Assembly: GCA_963978905.1 (NCBI GenBank)
Contig: OZ022259.1
Span: forward strand, 30,109,994 to 30,173,993
DNA from: Trichostrongylus colubriformis
Taxonomy: Eukaryota > Nematoda > Chromadorea > Rhabditida > Trichostrongylidae
Length of the DNA stretch: 64,000 nt
Reading direction: 5' to 3'
Shown here: piece after piece, positions 44,801-57,100 of the stretch
Numbering within the stretch: position 1 is the first letter of the stretch
How the letters are laid out: each line of letters starts with the position of its first letter
The notes under the pieces: model-generated
The model's database searches: none
What the model was told of the DNA's origin: nothing
What the model saw: the letters and a program-made list of their open reading frames with translations, nothing else
Translations under genes and position numbers: made by a program

Positions 44801-45067
44801 AATGTCCATGATAAAGTACCCATGGTTGAGTTGACTGTACTGGATGAGGAGAACAAGGTGAGCATGCGATTCGTTATTTGATTTCGTTTGATTGTCTTAC
44901 TGCTGTGTCTGTCACGACCTGTGTGTGTTCAGCCAATACGCGTGGATAAGGATCTGATGGATGCAGGGTTTGCAAAGGCATCCGATCCATCGAAATTGCA
45001 AAAAGTAACTTCAACCAAGGGCCGTCTACTCTCATCAAATCCTACGCCTATGGTAGCTGCTGTCTGA
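32656..45067 (+). CDS. akap-1: AKAP1-like mitochondrial KH/Tudor protein
   Basis: Exons by splice signals and phase: 32656-32826, 34424-34487, 34561-34718, 34907-35005, 35271-35362, 38058-38200, 39715-39887, then about 42073-42437, 42959-43111, 43183-43266, 43365-43517, 43585-43982, 44046-44113, 44715-44857, 44933-45067. All junctions keep phase except 39887 to 42073, where an exon (phase 0 to 1) is probably missing. The order of parts (short N-terminal membrane anchor, long acidic low-complexity middle, KH domain, Tudor domain) is that of AKAP1, an outer-mitochondrial-membrane scaffold for protein kinase A and RNA. The ATG follows a TTTTCAG site by one base, suggesting spliced-leader trans-splicing. 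Exon 12 to 13 skips a 63-base intron. A mariner relic lies in intron 5. Identification rests on architecture and remembered family sequence. Confidence 0.82.
34424..35362 (+). CDS. akap-1: akap-1-like exons 2-5
   Basis: Exons 34424-34487, 34561-34718, 34907-35005 and 35271-35362 join with phases 1, 0, 0, 2. They encode an acidic, serine-rich linker (VVSETPNIGVTLK, TSNEEELKQTEADSS, NGVQEEEQ, AMDLQLVLDVSHQ, AFSWSDEM). Exon 2 is the least certain: its acceptor is followed at once by a donor-like gtaagg, but it is the only segment found that restores the phase needed by exon 3. No folded domain is expected here. Confidence 0.65.
36406..37689 (-). mobile_element. mariner element, near full length, broken
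   Basis: The inverted ends (taggttgtccggaaat at the left, a close complement at the right) span about 1284 bp, the normal mariner size, and lie antisense in intron 5 of the akap-1-like gene. Minus-strand frames keep the order of a mariner transposase: an N-terminal part in 37509-37210 (ESIVRQWFNLFSFEDSS, EPLSGRPKAIPDED), a catalytic part in 37020-36778 (KIMVIVWWSSAGVIHYNFL), and a degraded C-terminal part in 36791-36570. They are separated by stops and frameshifts, so no working transposase remains. Flanking TA is recognisable only on the left. Confidence 0.85.
38058..38200 (+). CDS. akap-1: akap-1-like exon 6
   Basis: It starts after tatcaattag and completes the AG left by exon 5. It encodes a charged and then serine/asparagine-rich stretch (CRKEEEEQRQQDVNAVNGG, SDSPGLASQNSEVSD). 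Two donors are possible: gttagt at 38185 (phase 0) and gtaata at 38201 (phase 1). The second is chosen because exon 7 needs phase 1. Confidence 0.65.
39715..39887 (+). CDS. akap-1: akap-1-like exon 7, helical segment
   Basis: Between the acceptor gaaatttgcag and a strong donor GTAAGA. It encodes SESAGFPSECRREICAMLLK, then EVDEKCDFDQGG, then LCPQKVIKRMLIDVVEGIGM. Two amphipathic stretches (around ICAMLLKEV and VIKRMLIDVV) would suit the regulatory-subunit-binding helix expected of an A-kinase anchor, but that is inference. It ends in phase 0 while the next recognised exon needs phase 1. Confidence 0.65.
42073..42437 (+). CDS. akap-1: akap-1-like exon 8, proline/serine-rich
   Basis: The open frame ends at a good donor (gcg|gtaagc). 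The first part is very proline-rich (PPPPHPPPPRPPLSPLSLQ); the second is serine-rich with KSPKNMRRRSSGSSAQS. The left edge is uncertain: the only AG inside the open frame before 42281 is at 42071-42072, a weak acceptor. If a later acceptor (42282 or 42297) is used, the proline-rich part is not coding. All candidates need phase 1 from the previous exon. Confidence 0.55.
42959..43517 (+). CDS. akap-1: akap-1-like exons 9-11: KH domain
   Basis: Exons 42959-43111, 43183-43266 and 43365-43517 are all phase 0. They encode a KH RNA-binding domain: YEFEIPNTLVGLVIGIKGKT with GIKG as the GxxG loop, then ELSSRTDVRMLIRA, then QVRGKREQINRCLQMLRRRF. The layout (IPxxLVGxxIGxxG, then a variable loop, then the last helix ending in RRF) is that of AKAP1. 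A proline-rich linker (PPARFPELNLQPVLPPP) leads to the Tudor region. Introns are 71 and 98 bases. Confidence 0.85.
43585..45067 (+). CDS. akap-1: akap-1-like exons 12-15: Tudor domain and C-terminus
   Basis: Exons 43585-43982, 44046-44113, 44715-44857 and 44933-45067. The extended Tudor core reads GAWFRAVTVSYYPENDEVML, then RFVDYGGYTRLPRSDLRQI, with the aromatic/acidic pattern FVDYG. After the 63-base intron the frame continues TDLMSLPFQAIECYLAHVQP, as in AKAP1. Exon 14 gives KLCMGKVINATVVGFNV and VPMVELTVLDEENK; exon 15 ends NPTPMVAAV stop. Tudor domains bind methylated ligands; the ligand here is not known. No canonical AATAAA was seen just downstream. Confidence 0.85.
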
Positions 45068-48000
45068 TATTATGTACCCATTCTGTTGAGTCTTGCCTTT
45101 TCATAATAACGCGAAATGTTTCTGTGTTCTTTATTCGATGACTCGAGCAGCCCCTTCAGATTTCTCATGTCCAGATACATTTATAATAGTTACTTAGGCA
45201 TGCACGCAGTAACGACAACGTACCTAGATCTTAGAGTCTAGCCGCCCATAGTCTTTAGCTGTTTTGTTGTGTTTGTGGTTGGTTGTTTTTTGTCTTTATT
45301 TCTTATCGGTTCCTGGTACTTCTATCGTTGGTTATATGTTTCCCGTTCAGTCCTACCATTCTGTTGTTTGTATAGTCTATAGGCAGAGTTTATCCGCCCG
45401 GTCTGCTATGTGTTCCGCAGTTGCCTTTTCGCCAGTTTGCTATCCGATGGTTCTGTCCTTGACAAAAATCATTTCATCACTTCCTGTTTTAGAAAGTCGA
45501 CTGTATTGTCGATGTTTTCTTTGTGTTCCTATTCCTGATTTGACTGTTCAACGGAATTACTATATAAGCTTGTTGATTTGTTGACTGAATATCTAATCAC
45601 TGACTATTCATTGTTTTAGAACTTTTAGCGCGATATGTGGTCCACTAAAGGACCTGACTGACGGATATTTTGTATTTACCCCAGATTTGCAGATCGGAAA
45701 ATGAGGTGTGCATCACAGCTGATTGCCGGTATCCGTCTCGCGTCTCGTAGAATGTTCGTTTTTTCTTTCATCGATCGCAGACAGTTTGTACGGAAAGACC
45801 TGCCCGCTTTCCTCCCACCCTTACCCTCTAATACATGTATATTCTTCTCATCCCTTTAGGTTCAATTTCTGAGCATTAGCCTCGTATGACTCATTATTTT
45901 TCCACTTTCGGTTTTCGTTTCGAAAAAAAGCCTACTATTTCAAGTGTTGTTTGATTTGTTGTTTTGGGCCAGTGATGTTTTAATTACTAGTAACTGCACA
46001 TTAGGAATGGGCATGGAAAGCTGTTCAAATGCCGAAGGAAGACACGTATAAGAGCTGGGTGTCCTTGCACGATAACTAAGAAGAAAAGTGGCTCTGCTTG
46101 AGGCCATTGTCAATATGGTGTGGTTTTTGAAAATGCCTAAACTGTTTTCCACAAAGTTCATTATGAAACAAACAGTAAGGTCAAAGTTTCTAATAACTGT
46201 AATTGGTTACTGTAGTGTGCTTGAAAATTGTGGACGTGTTATTCTTGACTTTGTTTGGATAATTCTCTTTCCAAATGGGGATTTCTAAGCATTGCACTAA
46301 GAAGTTGAGGTTTAAACCTTGGGAGATGACCATGATCGCTACGCTGTGCTAGGGGCGTTCATACTCTGGCGCGGTGGGTCTAGAATTTGAAATCAGGGCG
46401 AGAGACGCAGCGGATGAACTAGAGTATCGAGATTATGGTTCTCGAAGGTGGTGTTGAATGGCGTGGATAGTAGCTGATCGGACATCTATACAAGTGGCAG
46501 GTGGTCTTCCAGTGACCGAGACACCTCAAGCGTTTACGAGCTAGTAAACGGAGGAATTATCCAAATATTTATCAAAGAACCATTATGTACAAGTGACTTG
46601 GGAGATGTTTTTGTTCATCTAAGCACGTGTGACGTTCGCATCCTGTTTTCACAGAAGCGGAGCAATCTCGATGGAGAAAGGAAAGAAACTGGTTGACTAA
46701 AACAATTAAAGCTATAATGTCGTCAAGTGATCAGTAAAGAAACAGAAGTACGCAAGACGCAGTCACGAAAAGAGGTCAATATTCACAGATCACCGGGCGG
46801 TCCGAGGGGTGACTCAGACAGGATGATTAGGCGAACTAGCGGCTTGGCAGTGTCCCGTATGCGGATAGAGGGCTGATGAGGTTTTTGTGGACGATTGGAG
46901 CACGAGGAGGGCAGAGAGGGAGAATGAATGGCTGTCTGGTTGAATGGCTGCATGACATAGCTCAGTGAATGGAACGACGCTTGCAATTGACTGAAAGACG
47001 TCTGGGGAAGGCATGCAATGAAACACGGACGGACAGGAGGATACAGATGCTCAATAGTGAAATTCAACAGAACTAGTCGATATAATTTGCGCCGGCGGTT
47101 GTAAGCACATTACAACCGGAAGCCCTGAGCAAAAAACTGAAATCGGTGTACGACCAGTTGAGCTTGCTGGCTGACATGACGGGCGTAGTTGATTTGTGTC
47201 CCATCTGAGTGCCTCAATTTGTTCTACACTTGTCGTTTGAAGCGCAATGAAAATCGTGCTGTTCGTCCATTTGGATGATAGATGACAAATACTTGATTAC
47301 TTTCGGAGACTGTGTCTTCTTTCGGTCGATAACAGCAGCTGAAAAGAGTGTATTACTTGAAGAAGATTGTTCCGAATAGAATGTTTGAATCCCTATGTTT
47401 TATTTGGATTTGTATAGTTGTTGATATAGGTCCTGGAAATCGCCACCCATTATGACTGAACTAAGGATTAGTGGCAATGTAGGTGTACAGACGGGGAAAG
47501 GAGGAGGACGAGGGAAATGAGCAGAGTGTCCTCAGGAGCAGAGATTTCCAGAAGCATGGAATAAAATGAGATGGTTCCAGTCAAGGCAAGAAAAGGTTCG
47601 TAGTCGACGAAGTCGGAAATGCTCTTGTAGGAGGGGTTCCGGAGATCGTGAAGGGAGGCGGTTCAAAAGTGCTTTGATAGCTCTATAAAAAAGCACTGCT
47701 CGGGCTCAGCAACTGGTCCGGTTCGGTTCCATAGAACTCCTGGCCAGGCCTTGCATCCACCCGGAAAGAGTTACATTTCTATAAACGTATTTTGTTGGAT
47801 CTGTTTCGTTCCCCGATGTCCGTTCTTTCCAACTTAACGCCACTGTTGTGACATCACCGATTTACTGTCTTTATCATTCTTTTATGACGTATTTTCAACC
47901 CTGTCAACATGTGTTATTGCAAACAATTGCAGTTTCAAGCCCTAAGTTATGATCTACTGTTGCAACCTCCCATCTGCCTGCAAAAGTCCTTGCTTTCTGG

Positions 48001-49306
48001 GAAGTGACTGTTTTTTGTTTGGTTTATCACTTATGCATATGATCAGGTCATTTGATGCGTTGAAGGCTGGAATGATAATGGGGGCCGACGTCAACCCGCT
48101 ACTGATAATGGAATCTTATCACTGGTTACTTACGACTGGCGGCGATCTAAATTGAGTGTTTTCTTTCGTTAGCCTACCACAAGGAGCAGCGATTACGATA
48201 TGATGGAATCAACAGCTCCTTTGTGGAGTACCTCAAGAGCTGCTTTGAAGTTTCAAATGAGTTGAGCAGCGTCGTATTGAGATGATTAGTAAGGATCGAA
48301 AATGTTACAACGTGGATGACAGTCGTCAAAACTAGGAGCTGTGGGTTGAAACGCTCCGGGTCAGTTCGCTTGAGTCTGAGTCTCTATCTCCAAAGAGCGC
48401 CGTTTTTAATTACGAACCTCCATTTGTTGTAAAGTGAACTTTCCTCATTCAATGTAGGTTCACATGAGTCTTTCCACTCTTCCAGACGAATATCTCATCG
48501 TGCTGCCATCAATGAATGATGAAAATCGAGAACAGGTAGGCAAATAGAGGCCAATCATCAGAAGCTTGCGAAGACAGCTCAGCGTGCACCGACTGTACCA
48601 TGTTTTGATTTTCCAGCTCTCCTTCCATTGTTCTACACCTTATAATGGGTGTTAAGTTGCTTACAGTAAGATCAGTGGAAATCGACTGTAGCCACTACTA
48701 TAGAATTTCCGGCCCAGTCGTTAGAAATCAGTTCAGCGAGGGCATAGACTATGAAAGGCTCCTACTCCTATGAAAGGCTCATGGTTGGAAAGCTATTGGT
48801 GAAACTGTGCTACCTACAACTTTTGGAAGGCTGGGTAGATAGCTGAAATACGTGCGTGAGAATCGGTAACGGCCTGCAAAAATGCAGATTAGAAGGAACG
48901 TTGACATTAGCAATTACTGCGTGTTTGGGTTGCATACGCATTCAAAAGACTCAAGATTCCCACGAAAATTGAAGGGGTGGTGCAAGCGGGATGGATTGAT
49001 ATCATTGTCTAACAATCTGTACAAGATCAATGTGGGTGAGCAGAGATGGTTGTCTGGAGGGCTTTTTTTGCTAAACTTCAGCACTTTTAATGGAAAAGTG
49101 ACCGAACACATTTGAGTTCGTAATTAGGTTGCACTCAAAAAAGCTGATTGCATTGAGATGAAAAAGCAAGTATTGAAGTCTTTTCATTCCCACTGCAGAA
49201 AGCAGGGCGTAATCTGATCGCTTCTACTTAAACCTTGCTTCACGGTGGAATAAAACGGACCTTTGTGTTTATTCTTATGTAGTTCGTCACAATTCATATG
49301 CATATA
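45068..49306. other. Intergenic DNA after the akap-1-like gene
   Basis: 3' flank and intergenic sequence. Small frames (45264-45584 plus, 46783-47067 minus and others) carry no domain or splice-consistent partners. A short hairpin cggttgtaa/ttacaaccg lies near 47095-47117. The missing 3' exons of the minus-strand astacin gene might lie in this region but were not recognised. Confidence 0.4.
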
Positions 49307-50413
49307 CAGTGACGGTGAAAATAAATGTTTTTGTTTTTGGACCATAACTTTGTTTAACCTAAATCAAACGAGCTGAAATTTTCTGAAGTATCTGACATCG
49401 AAAGAGTTGAAACGCCAACGTTGGTCATGAATCTGCAGATTAGGAGCTTTATAGCGATTTTTTACATTTGAAGACTGGCCGAAAACCAGGGTGCGCTGCT
49501 TCAATCGCATATAATTTTTATCTCTTTCCGTATCTTCGGGACCTGAAAACGGCACATTCAGATCAAGATAATATAATGGCTAAAATTCGCGGTGCCAGAG
49601 TTTTGGGGAGTGATGAAGGTAAGTTCATAATGTACGGTAGTGACGGATCAGATGGACGTCCAGAAGGTCAACGTACTGCTCCAAAGTATTCCAAAGGCTG
49701 AGGACTGCTCATGATTTGGGGTGCTTTTTCTGAAAAGGAATGGGATTCCTCCCAGGAACCGAGGAGTCATGAATGCGGAGATGTACAAGAAGATGCAAGG
49801 AGTATCGTATCCATACGCTCGCCGCTTGTATGGTAAGGGCTTTGTATTCCAGCAAGACAACGATCCAAAGCATTGTGCCTCCGTTGCAGGTATGGTTTCA
49901 TCAGAATCGAGTACCTTTATCAGAGTGACCAAGCCCTCTTCTGAGCTCAACATCACTGAGCCACTATGGGCAGATTGAAGAAACGTTCGGCAGGAAAAAG
50001 GGCCAGGGACGAGGGAAAGAAGTTCGCTTATGTTGGTGAAGTATGGAGGTCGATCCCTCAGTCGACACTGGACTCACTCATCGACTCTATGCCGAGGAGC
50101 TGTCAAGTTGTGATTGTATCCGAGGGTTATGCAACAAAGTATTAGCCTTGAATAGCGATAATTTTTGTACCTGATTTTTTTGTTGAGTTGTATGCTTATT
50201 ATTGTAACTGTTCGAATTTTTTTGTGAGTTTGCTCATTTTCATGCATTTTCTGTGAAATACTTCTCTCAGTTCTCTCCTAGAGATTATTGCATGGGAGTC
50301 TTTCATTTCGGTGGTGGAGGCTTCCTTTAACAACATACTATAATTTCCACGAGATTTAAGGTCGATAAGTGGCCAAAAAAAAAACAAAACCACATATATT
50401 TTTAATCGCTATG
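49307..50413 (+). mobile_element. Tc1-like transposon relic
   Basis: Plus-strand frames read as the second half of a Tc1-family transposase: SDEGKFIMYGSDG near 49610, then RNRGVMNAEMYKKMQG, PYARRLYGKGFVFQQDNDPK (catalytic aspartate in QQDNDPK) at about 49770-49870, SELNITEPLWAD near 49940, and SIPQSTLDSLIDSMPRSCQV near 50050 with a terminal segment VSEGYATKY. Frames are shifted several times. Diverged inverted ends can be aligned (tacagtgacggtgaaaataa at 49305, its degraded complement near 50390-50415), giving about 1.1 kb with TA flanks. It is dead. Confidence 0.8.
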
Positions 50414-50667
50414 TACATACATGTGTATATGGAAAATAAAACTCATTTTTAGTGCATTTTTTTCTTAGAAATTGCCTTTTGAATCTGAGCGAGACTTTCC
50501 AGTCAATCATAGTAGAAGGCCAGTCTCATATTCAACAAAAGTTTTGGATTCATTCACGATATTCTATTCATTTATGTGTCTTTCCTAACACTGAAACTGT
50601 ATCTTCACTGTTATGTTTCCAAATTACCCTTTCGGTCGGCATTTATTTTATTTATTACTGTGAGTTA

Positions 50668-50820
50668 CAGTCCATCTCGGAGCGCTTGATAGGGCGTGGC
50701 CTACGGACTTGTGTGAGAGTGTATCAAGCTCTCTCACCCCACCACACACTCCCACTTCTGCCACGCACTCTCACTCCAGCAACTTAGGCCACGCTCTATC
50801 TAGCGCTGAGAAATGGACTA
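50668..50820. mobile_element. 153-bp MITE, TA-flanked
   Basis: Inverted ends of about 33 bp: cagtccatctcggagcgct at the left and agcgctgagaaatggact at the right, continuing as gatagggcgtggcct and aggccacgctctatc. TA lies on both sides (50666-50667, 50821-50822), pointing to a Tc1/mariner-mobilised element. No ORF. It lies just 3' of the last recognised astacin exon. Confidence 0.78.
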
Positions 50821-50928
50821 TATATGCACATACAGTTAATTTGAATGCCATTATATAGTAATGTAATAGCCCATTTTGAGTCTGAAATTATTCTTTTTGC
50901 CCAATTCTCTTTTAAACGCAAGAATTAC

Positions 50929-51198
50929 CTCCGGAATCCGGTCAATCGTATATCCAGTTTGTGCTTGATTTCCACATATGACTGACAGCCGTATGAGCAC
51001 GGGAATTCTCCGTCAGAGAGTCGGAAACGTACGTGAGCACCATCCGGCACCTATAAGCCTCATTGAACAGCATGAGCTGAACGAAGAGGAAATGCGAGGC
51101 GTAACTCACCGATATCCTCCAGTAGCACATGATATCTTTTCCCGGCGGACTTGTGAGGGTTTGCCAAGTGTCAGTCGCGAGTAGTTCACCACCGCAAG
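50929..51198 (-). CDS. CUB-domain exons of the astacin gene (two)
   Basis: Exon 51198-51110 (after gctttcag, phase 1 in, phase 0 out) encodes [20 protein letters not shown] and MCYWRIS. Exon 51050-50929 encodes [20 protein letters not shown] then [19 protein letters not shown]. Cysteine spacing fits a CUB domain. The last donor (ggag|gtaatt) leaves phase 2, so at least one more exon is expected downstream. The 59-base intron between the two exons ends at a weak cttatag acceptor. Confidence 0.87.
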
Positions 51199-54100
51199 CT
51201 GAAAGCAGTTTGGATTGAAGTGGGATCGAAATGCTTTTTTTTTGAGATACGCTTGGAATGTCACGAAGGTTTCTTGCCCAAATCTGTAGGGTTCTCATCG
51301 GCGTGTGCAGCATAAAGTCCGAATCTGACGTCAAGCACAAACTGCGACGTGCCGCTTGCGGCATAATTACGCCAATGTTGGGGATGACCGACTCAAATTT
51401 GATGCGCGCCACGAGCGGCAAATTCTGTGCAGCGCCGTGTCTGATCTCACACTGCGCATTTTGCATTCAAGCGTTATGCAAGTTCATCATTGTGCATGCT
51501 GGGAGGTTAGAGATGCAGTAGGAAGTAATAGGACCCACATGCCCAATTAATAGGCTCAGAATATCTTATTGTGGAAGGGAAAGCGAATCGGGGATGAATT
51601 TGATGCTCCTGTTGATAATAACTAGAAAATGTCTCATATGCAAGATGAGATTTGACGTTGTCAGTAGAGCGGCAGCTTTACGCAAATATCAATGTAAATA
51701 CATAAAAATGGAAGGTTTGAGTGAATTTGCGCCTTGATATCGGGAATTATTGGTTGTGCATCTAAATATCACTCGTAATATGCACTTCGTTTGAAATGTG
51801 GCTGCACATTCATCCACTCCTGGATGAGTTTTTTCCAACCACGCAACTTGGAGCGATTTCATCAGCTTTTTAGTGCGGAGCTCTACTGCGATGATTTTGG
51901 AGGCGCTGATGAAACTCATTTTTGCTTTTTTTTTCGAGTCGCTGGTTTTCTGCCTAGTACTTGGCGCATTAGGCTTTTACAGACACCAGTCAGACTTTCG
52001 ATCATTTGAAGATAATGGTGGAGGTCGTTCTCTACGGAACGATCTCAATCGTCGTAGATGGCAAGGTGCTTTGTGATGAACTTTCGGTTATTATCAAACT
52101 ATCGAGGCGAATTATCCTGCTTTATATAATCAGCTGAGTGTATCTGTTGTTGTTGTGTGTGTTTGTGTATGTCTATTAGACCGGAAATCATATCTCGCGT
52201 CGCAGCAAAGGTGGAATTCTGAATCTCATATTTGATATAGGGGATGGTGACAAAACCCAAGCGGTGATGGACCGAAAGTGCTAGCAACTGATGAGGACTG
52301 ATAAGGAGCTTCGAAGGGTGAATGTCGCCACATCCGCTCTCCTCTCAGACACTCGTAGGGGTTTTGAGGGTTTGAGGACCGACACTCATAGGGGTCTGAG
52401 GGATGGGACAGAGATATTGATGGTGGGTGATCCAACCTGATAACGGTAGATAAGATTCGATAAGGAGTGTCAAGAGGGGAGGTGGTTTAGTGAAAGGTGG
52501 CGCACATCCCACTCTCATGGTGCGGGGATCAAAGCCAAACTTTCCATCCCTCCGGGGTGAGCTATTGGTACCAGACTCGTTGGGAGGATAAAAGCGCTGA
52601 TATGTATCGGCTGACTATCGTAAGTCATCGTATAGGTCACCAGCCATCACGATTCTGAACGGAACTAGAATGTGCGGCGCATTCCAGAAGGAATTGATTA
52701 ACATCAAAACGTTATCCTTTATCCTTTTAAGGAGCATCAAAAGACAAATGCTGTTGAATCCACGATGCCAGAGCCTGACAGTTATGGGCGTTCAGCAGGG
52801 TGGGACGGGGACATTGACAGTGGGTGATCCTAATTGAGAAGGGTCGATATGATTCGATGAGTAGCGTCAGTACACGAAAGTCACCGAGTTCGTTTCGCTT
52901 TTCCGGTTGACAGTGGAAGGTTCTCATTCACAGTTCTTGCAGGGTACGAATACCTCAATGGTGATTTATCAAAACTGATAACGGCTTACTAAAGCTGATA
53001 AGAGCCATTAAGAAGTGGATAAGATAAAATCCGGTACACCACATAATACTACAATACGACTGAAATGCATCTGACCTCAGTGCCACTGGGTGACCATATT
53101 TTATGTACTGATATCAGTTGCCGATGTATCGACCACTAAATTCCAGCGTTTCGAATAGTGGTCCATGCCTTTTGACACTGCGATCTGATCAAGATACGCC
53201 CTGGATTTATGATAGCAAATCAAATAGTTCGCTTTCTCATGTAGTAGGGCCAGCATTAATACCTGACATCGACCGCTGGTGATGCAGAAGGGCGCAAACG
53301 AAAATAATGTTTTTGGGTCCCTTTCTTGGGTTTATCGACGTTTATATCGATCTTGGTGTGCTGTCACAGTGCTGAGCACCTCTACTTTCATATTCCACAA
53401 TCTTCAGATTCACCCTTTCGTATACTGGCTCCCGCTAGTGGGATGATTACAAACCCAGTACACCGGCCGGCAATCGAGGATCCCTCGACAGGGAGGGGAG
53501 GGGGGCTCACACTGGACCGGACAGGAGAGGGGCCGTACATCCAATCAGACTCTGAACTTTCAATAAGCAGATGAGAAACGAGTGGTATTTCACAGCCAAT
53601 CCGTGAGGAAAACATGTGAAATAATATCTCTCATTCCAGTTATGGATCACTAGCACTAAGACACATGCAACTATACAATCCGTCCGTCAACGGTTATTGG
53701 TATTGTAGATTTCAAAGAGGAGGTAAGCGGTCGTATTTCGTTCCGTGGTGAGGCGAAGGTCGTAGTGGAGCGACTATTTTTTCGGTACCTGGGAGTGCCC
53801 TGGTGACAAATCGTCCAGGCAATACGAGATAAGGAAGCTGACTCATGTTGATGGATAGGATATATGTAGCTACCGCGATGTCAAAGCAGCATCATGATTT
53901 TGTTTTTTCCTAGGGAATTACAGCTATCGAAAGTGGTGAAATGTAAATGCGAGGAGAGGATCGCAAGCGCGTGTGTGTTGGACCTGCTACGATGTAGTTA
54001 ACCTTCGCATAATTCACTTTTCGCATAATTGTTCGCATATTTGTAAACAAAAAATTGACGTAATCATTCTTCCGGGTTCAACGGTGAAAAAGACCCATCA

Positions 54101-57100
54101 GGACTACCTGACCTCCCTCGTAGCCTTGCTTGAATTCAGAACCAATATGTAAAGTAGCCGGATTCATGGCGCGATTTGTTCGATCCAATTCCAAATAGCT
54201 GTGCAGTAGCAAATAATAAAGCTTATTGCTACTGCACAGCTATTGGTATAGCGAATTATGTGGGTTCAAAACGTAACTGGGTCCAACAGCAAATGGTGCA
54301 GAAATGCTGAGCATTCGGAACATTTTCCTTTTACTTTCCTTTTATGCTGCGATTAGAGCGCGAAACGTTTCCAATACTTTATTTGGATTAGTGGATTATT
54401 TGGATTAGTGGAAGAAATAGGTTGATTATTCAACTTCTAGGATGCGCTCAGTATTCTGCTTTCACTCAACAGTGCTACAATTAAAGCAGCAATTGAATGT
54501 GGTGTGGTTTATACCATCAGCCGATAAACAATTCAAAGTTTTATATTTCTGAACGAAACTCAATATCAACCGACCGATTCCAGAAAGACGAAAAGTTCGT
54601 CTGGACTGTGTAGGTGTTGCTCTGGGGCTCAGTACTTGAGCCATGCTTGGGCTAACTGCACTACTTCCTATGCCCGTTGCTTTGGAACAATAAAATCACT
54701 TGAATGAGCGTTTGTCCCAATAGTGGCATAGGCACCCAGAGAAATAATGTAGACTAAAGCAAGGTCAATTCGAAGTAGTACTTTGCCTTTTTATGCGATG
54801 ATAGCACCGGCTTACTCAGTCAAAGGGGCCTAGTTGACCAGTTCAGTCAAGTTTGAACCATGCGTATGATTATTTTGGAACGAAGTCAAGCTCAATCGAA
54901 GGATCCTCGACTGAAGTTGTTTTTGGCCCTGTCGAAAGAGCTTACCATTTTCGTTGAAGAGATGTTTTACTTGTCAAGTTGCAAACAAGCTGAGGAGGCT
55001 AGTGCAAGAGGAATGGCTGAGTAGATGGAGAGGGATGTTTTCGCTCCACTTTACAGGCCGGGAGTCATTCCTAACCCACCTCCTGAAGTATTCGACGCCA
55101 TGTCTGACTCTTGTCGGAGGCTACCGTACTGTCTTTCAGAGGTGATTTCCATTATTTTACACTTTTTTGCAGGCTCAAGTGCGCTGGATAGGCGCTATTT
55201 TCGACTTGTAACTACGACAACGCCTTCTGGTCGAATGCACTTTGGGAGGAACCGTTCAGTTCAATTTGCATCACTGTTGAAATAGATATAATTGTAGGGC
55301 TCGTCATGTGGATCAAAAAGGATGAATAAGAGCGAAAACAATTGAGAGATATTTTGAGTCAAAGTTACTTCATATATGTTCAAGACACATTAGATATGAT
55401 AGATATGGTCTGAATAACAGAAATGCATTTGAAGGAGCTTACCGCTAGGTTGCAGTCGACCGCAGTCAACACCGCCTAATCCTTCTGGACAGCGGCACAC
55501 GGCACAATTGTTGGGATCTGGGTAGCCACCAGCAAGACAGTGCAAATTAGATCGTCCAGCACAAGCGTCTAAAAATTTTTGTGAATGTTGAGTGTATTTC
55601 GAAAAATTCCAAATAAATGTTATGTAGTAAAATCAGCGATGTTGCGTCGCAGATCAAGAAGCTTTTGTTTTGACCCAGGAGGAAAACAACAATGAGATAA
55701 AGCATTCAAGTTACCAGATTTACCTGCGAGATGAGATAAATTAAATACTTTTGGGGGAACAAACGGCGCAATACTACAAGGTTATACTTGGTTTTCTACG
55801 AAGTACGTAAAGATGTTCAAAACACTGAGCTGCATATATTGGTTGAGCCGTTTTTTATTCTCTGTACTTCTCAAAGTTTTCTTCATATTCCGACAAAGCT
55901 TATGGACATGTTCGATAGGGCTTTTTCTGCTCTACGAAGCATTGTTAATTGTCTTTTGATTCTTTTGATTGCTTAAAGGCACACCACGTGATGATCAAAG
56001 TGGTCCTTACCTTTTCAGGGCAGATGAACCCTTGGATAGTTGTGAAGATTGCACCCCTTTCCCGGCGCCACGGCTTACCCCCCCCCCCCCCCCCCGCGCA
56101 CGGCCTGATCGAGTTGAGCCGAGTCGAGCCCACCGAGCCGAATCACACACGGCTTAGACGAGAGGGAAACTTGCGATAAGACAAGATAAGGCAGCGATAT
56201 CAATAGCGAAGGTAGCTTCAACAGGGAAGAACAGGTGATATCGTAGCATTTTGCGCGATAGCATCGAGGAAAAGCTCCTCCACAATCTCCCATACTCGTA
56301 CGAGGACTGAATGCAGGAAGTTTTATTTTTGGTGGTTGAGAGAAGTTTTGATTCATTTTTCTTGACAGGTGGGTAGAGCAGGGCCTTCACGTCCTGTGAT
56401 ACGCGCGATATCTCTCACCATTTATCGCGAGGTGTGCCTCTAACAGTTCAGATTTAGAAATGAAGTAATCTGAAGGTAAAAATTCGCACTTCCGACATTT
56501 TCTCTTTTTCGTTAGCCATCGTTATCAAAAAATGTATGCGCATATGTTTTTACAAAGCTTTTTCCAGCTTTAAAAAACAGTTCCATTTGTTTCTTGACAG
56601 ATTGATTGACTGTTGTTCTCAAGACTCAGAAATGAAGTGATTTGTAAGCAAAATATCACCTATTGCATATCGCGGTCCAAAAAAAAACTGAGTTTTTTCT
56701 TGTCAAATGAAATCAAATGAGGGGAAAAGGCATCTCTGAGCCATCTACTAATATAATTGAGGAGTTTCTCATACGATAAAAGTGTTTGGTAAAATCCATT
56801 TTTTGCCCAAAAAAGTGCGGATGGCTTTTACTGGGTACCCCCCCCCCCCCCTACACTTCTGAGCTCCCTGCATATCAAGCAATAAAAGGAACAGAAAAAC
56901 GAATAGCATCTTTTCGTAGAGCAGAGGAAGCTTCACGGAAAGGTAATGAGCTTTGACGAAAGGTGAAGAGCCCAGAGAACAAAGCCGCGGGAACTTATCC
57001 CTCAACTCAATAGTTTCTTGGCGGAAGAGGGAAATCATGATCTAACCAAGAGGGGGTGATGACGATTAAGCGAGACCCTCTTTTGTTTTGCTCTTGCTGT

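Noticed and set aside
55025..55285. Plus-strand gene with a proline-rich exon
   Set aside because: The spliced continuation requires a 31-base intron and stops after about a dozen codons; no partner exons.
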